Shown: positions 6,962-8,575 of the stretch, piece by piece | Layout of the letters: each line of letters begins with the position of its first letter | Numbering within the stretch: the first letter of the stretch is position 1 | DNA from: Saprospiraceae bacterium | Lineage (GTDB): Bacteria > Bacteroidota > Bacteroidia > Chitinophagales > Saprospiraceae | Length of the DNA: 8,575 nucleotides | Assembly: GCA_014379065.1 (NCBI GenBank) | Contig: JACMMM010000694.1 | Span: 1-8,575 of the forward strand | Direction: 5' to 3' | The notes under the pieces: generated by a model | Seen by the model: only the letters and a program-made list of their open reading frames with translations | The model's database searches: none | What the model was told of the DNA's origin: nothing | Position numbers and translations under genes: made by a program

Positions 6962-7060
6962 GTAGTTAGTTGATGATTTGTTTATTTGGGGATTTGGTTA
7001 TGATCTGATTGGTAGAAAGGGCATTAATCACTTTATAACTTTATCACGTCATCACTCTAT
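6962..7060. repeat. Intergenic word arrays between rlmH and the rhomboid gene
   Basis: The left part, 6975-6998, is a 24-nt run of GATTTG/TTTATTTGGG words that is identical to 8255-8278 in the left arm of another intergenic hairpin. The right part (about 7026-7056) repeats ATCAC and TTTATMAC words and begins directly after the rlmH stop codon. The two parts are not complementary, so no long hairpin forms. No promoter could be recognised. Confidence 0.75.
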
Positions 7061-7531
7061 TTATTCATTGTGATAGGGTTCATTTCGCAGGATCGTCATG
7101 GCTCGGTACAGTTGCTCTAAACAAAATAATCGCACCATCTGGTGGCTGAATGTAAGTTTGGAAAGCGCCAGTGATTCGTTGGAGCGGGCGTAAACATCGG
7201 GCGAAAAACCGAAAGCGCCACCAATGAGGAAGACCATTTTTCTGCGCGAATCGCCGAGCCGTCGCTCAAGCCAGCGGGACAGTTCCATAGAAGTGAACTG
7301 TTGGCCTTGCTCATCGAGCAATACCAACCAATCATCAGGGGCAAGTTTGGAAAGGATGAGTTTGCCTTCTTCTTTTTTAATCAATTGGCCGTCAATCGTT
7401 TTGACTTTCACGTCGGGCAATACAACGAGGCTGAACGGCAGGTAATTTTTCAACCGCTTTTCAAAGATTTCGATGCCCGCTTCCAGGTATTTTTCGTTGG
7501 TCTTGCCAATAGCCCAAAATTCGATCTTCAT
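7061..7531 (-). CDS. rlmH: 23S rRNA (pseudouridine-1915-N3)-methyltransferase RlmH
   Basis: The 156-residue product matches RlmH over its whole length (the family is about 155 residues). It begins MKIEFWAIGKT. The middle contains WLVLLDEQGQQFTSMELS, and FLIGGAFGFSPDVYARS is the SPOUT-fold knot region that binds S-adenosylmethionine. The C-terminus, LSKLTFSHQMVRLFCLEQLYRA followed by RNEPYHNE, is the strongly conserved end of the family, including the YHxE tail. RlmH methylates pseudouridine 1915 in helix 69 of 23S rRNA in assembled ribosomes. The start is ATG 7531, just past a 15-bp tandem repeat that forms its leader. Identification is secure. Confidence 0.97.
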   Translation of the reverse strand: MKIEFWAIGKTNEKYLEAGIEIFEKRLKNYLPFSLVVLPDVKVKTIDGQLIKKEEGKLILSKLAPDDWLVLLDEQGQQFTSMELSRWLERRLGDSRRKMVFLIGGAFGFSPDVYARSNESLALSKLTFSHQMVRLFCLEQLYRAMTILRNEPYHNE

Positions 7532-7535
7532 GCGT

Positions 7536-7640
7536 TGGTGATTGGTTTATTGGTGATTGGTTTACTGGTGATTGGTTTACTGGTGATTGGTTTATTGGTC
7601 CACCAGTCACCAGTATACCAATCACCAGTAAACCAATCAC
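7536..7640. repeat. 15-bp tandem repeat followed by its inverted copy
   Basis: Four uninterrupted 15-bp units TGGTGATTGGTTTAY occupy 7536-7595, differing only at the last base (T, C, C, T). The stretch 7608-7640 is the inverted form: its reverse complement matches 7568-7600 at 30 of 33 positions, with the outer 24 perfect and a 7-nt loop at 7601-7607. The element fills almost the whole gap between the AhpD-like gene, whose stop codon overlaps its last base, and rlmH, whose ATG is 5 bases away. In RNA it would form a very strong hairpin right in front of the rlmH start. Confidence 0.9.
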
Positions 7641-8230
7641 TATACGTGTTTTCCGCCCGTCCAGCCATGTCCACTGAGGAATTGCTGACCACTTTCCTGG
7701 GCGGGCGTTTCGAGGGAAGTGCCCATGCTGTCGTTCCAGCGATTAAGATAGCCAAAAAGGGCAATTACGCCCAATATTTCTACGATTTCACCTTCGTCCC
7801 AATGTCGGCGGAGGTTTTCGGAAATGGTTTCGTTTACACTGTTTGGAACAGCCGAGGCTGCTACCGCAAAATCAAGTGCTGCGCGTTCGGCTTCCGAAAA
7901 GGCAGGGTGAGTCCGGTAATCCCAAATATGTTCGAGTTTTTCGTCGGCTGCGCCATAGCGCTCGGCAGCACGTATGGTGTGCGCCTGGCAATACTGACAG
8001 CCCGCGGTAAAAGAGGAGAGGTAGCCGATGAGTCGCTTGAACTCGCTTGTTACGCGGCCACCATTTTGCATGACGGCCATGTTCAGGCCAATGAATGCTT
8101 TGGCAATGGCCGGGCGGCGTTGCATCGTAAGCACCGAATTGGGGCAAAAGCCCAGCGTTTCATTAAAAAATTTTGCCAATTCGGCTACTTCGGGGTCGTG
8201 ATCGGGGGGAAGGGGGGGGACTAGTGGCAT
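7640..8230 (-). CDS. Carboxymuconolactone decarboxylase / AhpD-like peroxidase-related protein
   Basis: The 196-residue, all-helical-looking protein carries the AhpD-core motif in FTAGCQYCQAHT (74-85): redox cysteines C78 and C81 with H84, and acid E63 upstream. Its pattern is CxxCxxH, one residue shorter than the CxxCxxxH of classical AhpD, as I recall for the peroxidase-related branch of the family. The later part (FSEAERAALDFAVAAS, and EIVEILGVIALFGYLNRWND near residue 150-170) is typical of the same fold. It probably acts as a thiol-dependent peroxidase or reductase in the cytoplasm; the substrate is unknown. The start is ATG 8230, preceded by an A-rich leader. An open frame runs back to 8302, but those 24 residues (for example SPNKQINKITNQQ) are translated repeat DNA and were excluded. 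Confidence 0.88.
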   Translation of the reverse strand: MPLVPPLPPDHDPEVAELAKFFNETLGFCPNSVLTMQRRPAIAKAFIGLNMAVMQNGGRVTSEFKRLIGYLSSFTAGCQYCQAHTIRAAERYGAADEKLEHIWDYRTHPAFSEAERAALDFAVAASAVPNSVNETISENLRRHWDEGEIVEILGVIALFGYLNRWNDSMGTSLETPAQESGQQFLSGHGWTGGKHV

Positions 8231-8250
8231 TTTTTGTTGATTGGTTATTT

Positions 8251-8349
8251 TGTTGATTTGTTTATTTGGGGATTTGGTGATGCTAGATACCCGAGTAGCC
8301 AAGCGCGGAGTCCTTCAAATCCCCAAATCCCCAAATAAACAAATCAACA
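8251..8349. repeat. 27-bp perfect inverted repeat between the OmpA-type and AhpD-like genes
   Basis: Arms 8251-8277 and 8323-8349 are perfectly complementary over 27 bp, separated by a 45-nt loop; a partial extra GATTTG word extends the right arm inwards to 8316. The right arm ends at the base directly next to the OmpA-type gene's stop codon. ACTAGT hexamers lie outside both ends (8220-8225 and 8349-8354). The arms use the same word as 6975-6998. It could end or protect the OmpA-type transcript, but no U-run follows. Confidence 0.9.
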
Positions 8350-8575
8350 CTAGTTCGGCAACACCAGTTCAAACTCCACCCTACGGTTCTTCGTGCGCCC
8401 ATCAGCGGTCTTGTTGTCGGCTACTGGTTTGGTCTCTCCAAACCCTTTTGCCAGGAAACGGGTTTTGGCGATGCCCTTAGCAATCAAGAAATCAGCACAA
8501 GCTTGGGCGCGTTTTCCTGAAAGAACCAAATTCGCTTCGTCTTTTCCCTGACTGTCCGTATGGCCTTCGATCCGC
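8350..8575 (-). CDS. OmpA family protein, C-terminal peptidoglycan-binding domain only
   Basis: Seventy-four codons of a minus-strand frame enter from the right edge of the window and end at TAG 8352-8350; the N-terminal part is outside. The visible part is RIEGHTDSQGKDEANLVLSG and onwards, then GFGETKPVADNKTADGR and NRRVEFELVLPN, the second half of an OmpA_C domain. Counted from the first visible residue, D7 (in GHTD) and R22 (in SGKRA) are 15 apart, the same spacing as E. coli D241 and R256, which bind diaminopimelate of peptidoglycan. The full protein would therefore tether the outer membrane to the cell wall. Whether its N-terminus is a barrel, a TPR or a lipoprotein region cannot be told. 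Confidence 0.92.
   Translation of the reverse strand, partial: RIEGHTDSQGKDEANLVLSGKRAQACADFLIAKGIAKTRFLAKGFGETKPVADNKTADGRTKNRRVEFELVLPN

Noticed and set aside
6248..6973. 241-codon plus-strand open frame
   Set aside because: It lies opposite the rhomboid gene, which has all its catalytic motifs; the product is lysine/arginine-rich without any domain and starts in the word array.
7301..8224. 307-codon plus-strand open frame with a repeated LVIGL segment
   Set aside because: It is antisense to rlmH and the AhpD-like gene, both clearly recognisable, and its repeated segment is only the translated 15-bp tandem array.
1785..8230. Oxidative-stress island (OsmC, thioredoxin, AhpD-like)
   Set aside because: The three genes are kilobases apart, separated by unrelated housekeeping genes, and have their own gaps and terminator; shared chemistry alone does not show a system.
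8231..8302. 24-residue N-terminal extension of the AhpD-like protein
   Set aside because: The extension is translated inverted-repeat DNA; the ATG at 8230 fits the family start and has an A-rich leader.
8278..8330. Loop of the 8251-8349 hairpin resembling parts of a tRNA (CCGAGTAGCCAAGCGCGG, TTCAAATCC)
   Set aside because: The stretch is too short, has no acceptor stem, and the anticodon-arm pairing fails; probably chance.
681..8349. CRISPR array
   Set aside because: The repeats are tandem or inverted words without regularly sized unique spacers, and no cas gene is present.

Overview
The window looks like an ordinary chromosomal segment of a Bacteroidota bacterium. The clues are a large DUF2723/TMEM260-like membrane glycosyltransferase-type protein, A/T-rich leaders without Shine-Dalgarno sequences before the starts, a -7 box of the TAnnTTTG type upstream of thioredoxin, and intergenic DNA rich in repeated short words. 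A Saprospirales- or Chitinophagales-like host is a guess from overall character, not something the sequence proves.

All nine genes lie on the minus strand, so transcription runs from high to low coordinates. In that order they are: the C-terminal OmpA domain of a truncated outer-membrane protein (8575-8350); an AhpD-like carboxymuconolactone decarboxylase family protein (8230-7640); rRNA methyltransferase RlmH (7531-7061); a rhomboid protease (6961-6317); thioredoxin (6071-5754); the DUF2723 protein (5422-2363); an OsmC-type peroxidase (2228-1785); an outer-membrane beta-barrel protein (1783-938) that starts with TTG one base after the osmC stop; and an AIM24/TIGR00266 family protein (665-1) cut off by the window edge.

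Only osmC and the barrel gene are tightly coupled. The other neighbours are 100 to 330 bases apart and look like separately expressed housekeeping genes. Three of them (thioredoxin, OsmC, AhpD-like) handle thiols or peroxides, but nothing shows that they form one system.

The most notable content is between the genes. Nearly every gap holds a word array or a long inverted repeat, each built from a different short vocabulary. The clearest are at 681-746 (24-nt arms), 2284-2360 (23-bp perfect outer stem of TTTAGGG-like words), 5486-5586 (44-nt arms, 42 matches), 7536-7640 (four 15-bp tandem copies followed by an inverted copy) and 8251-8349 (27-bp perfect arms). Three of these begin within 0 to 2 bases of the preceding stop codon. 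A more conventional terminator follows thioredoxin. I see no CRISPR array, transposase, phage gene, rRNA, tRNA or defence system, and no convincing undescribed protein system.
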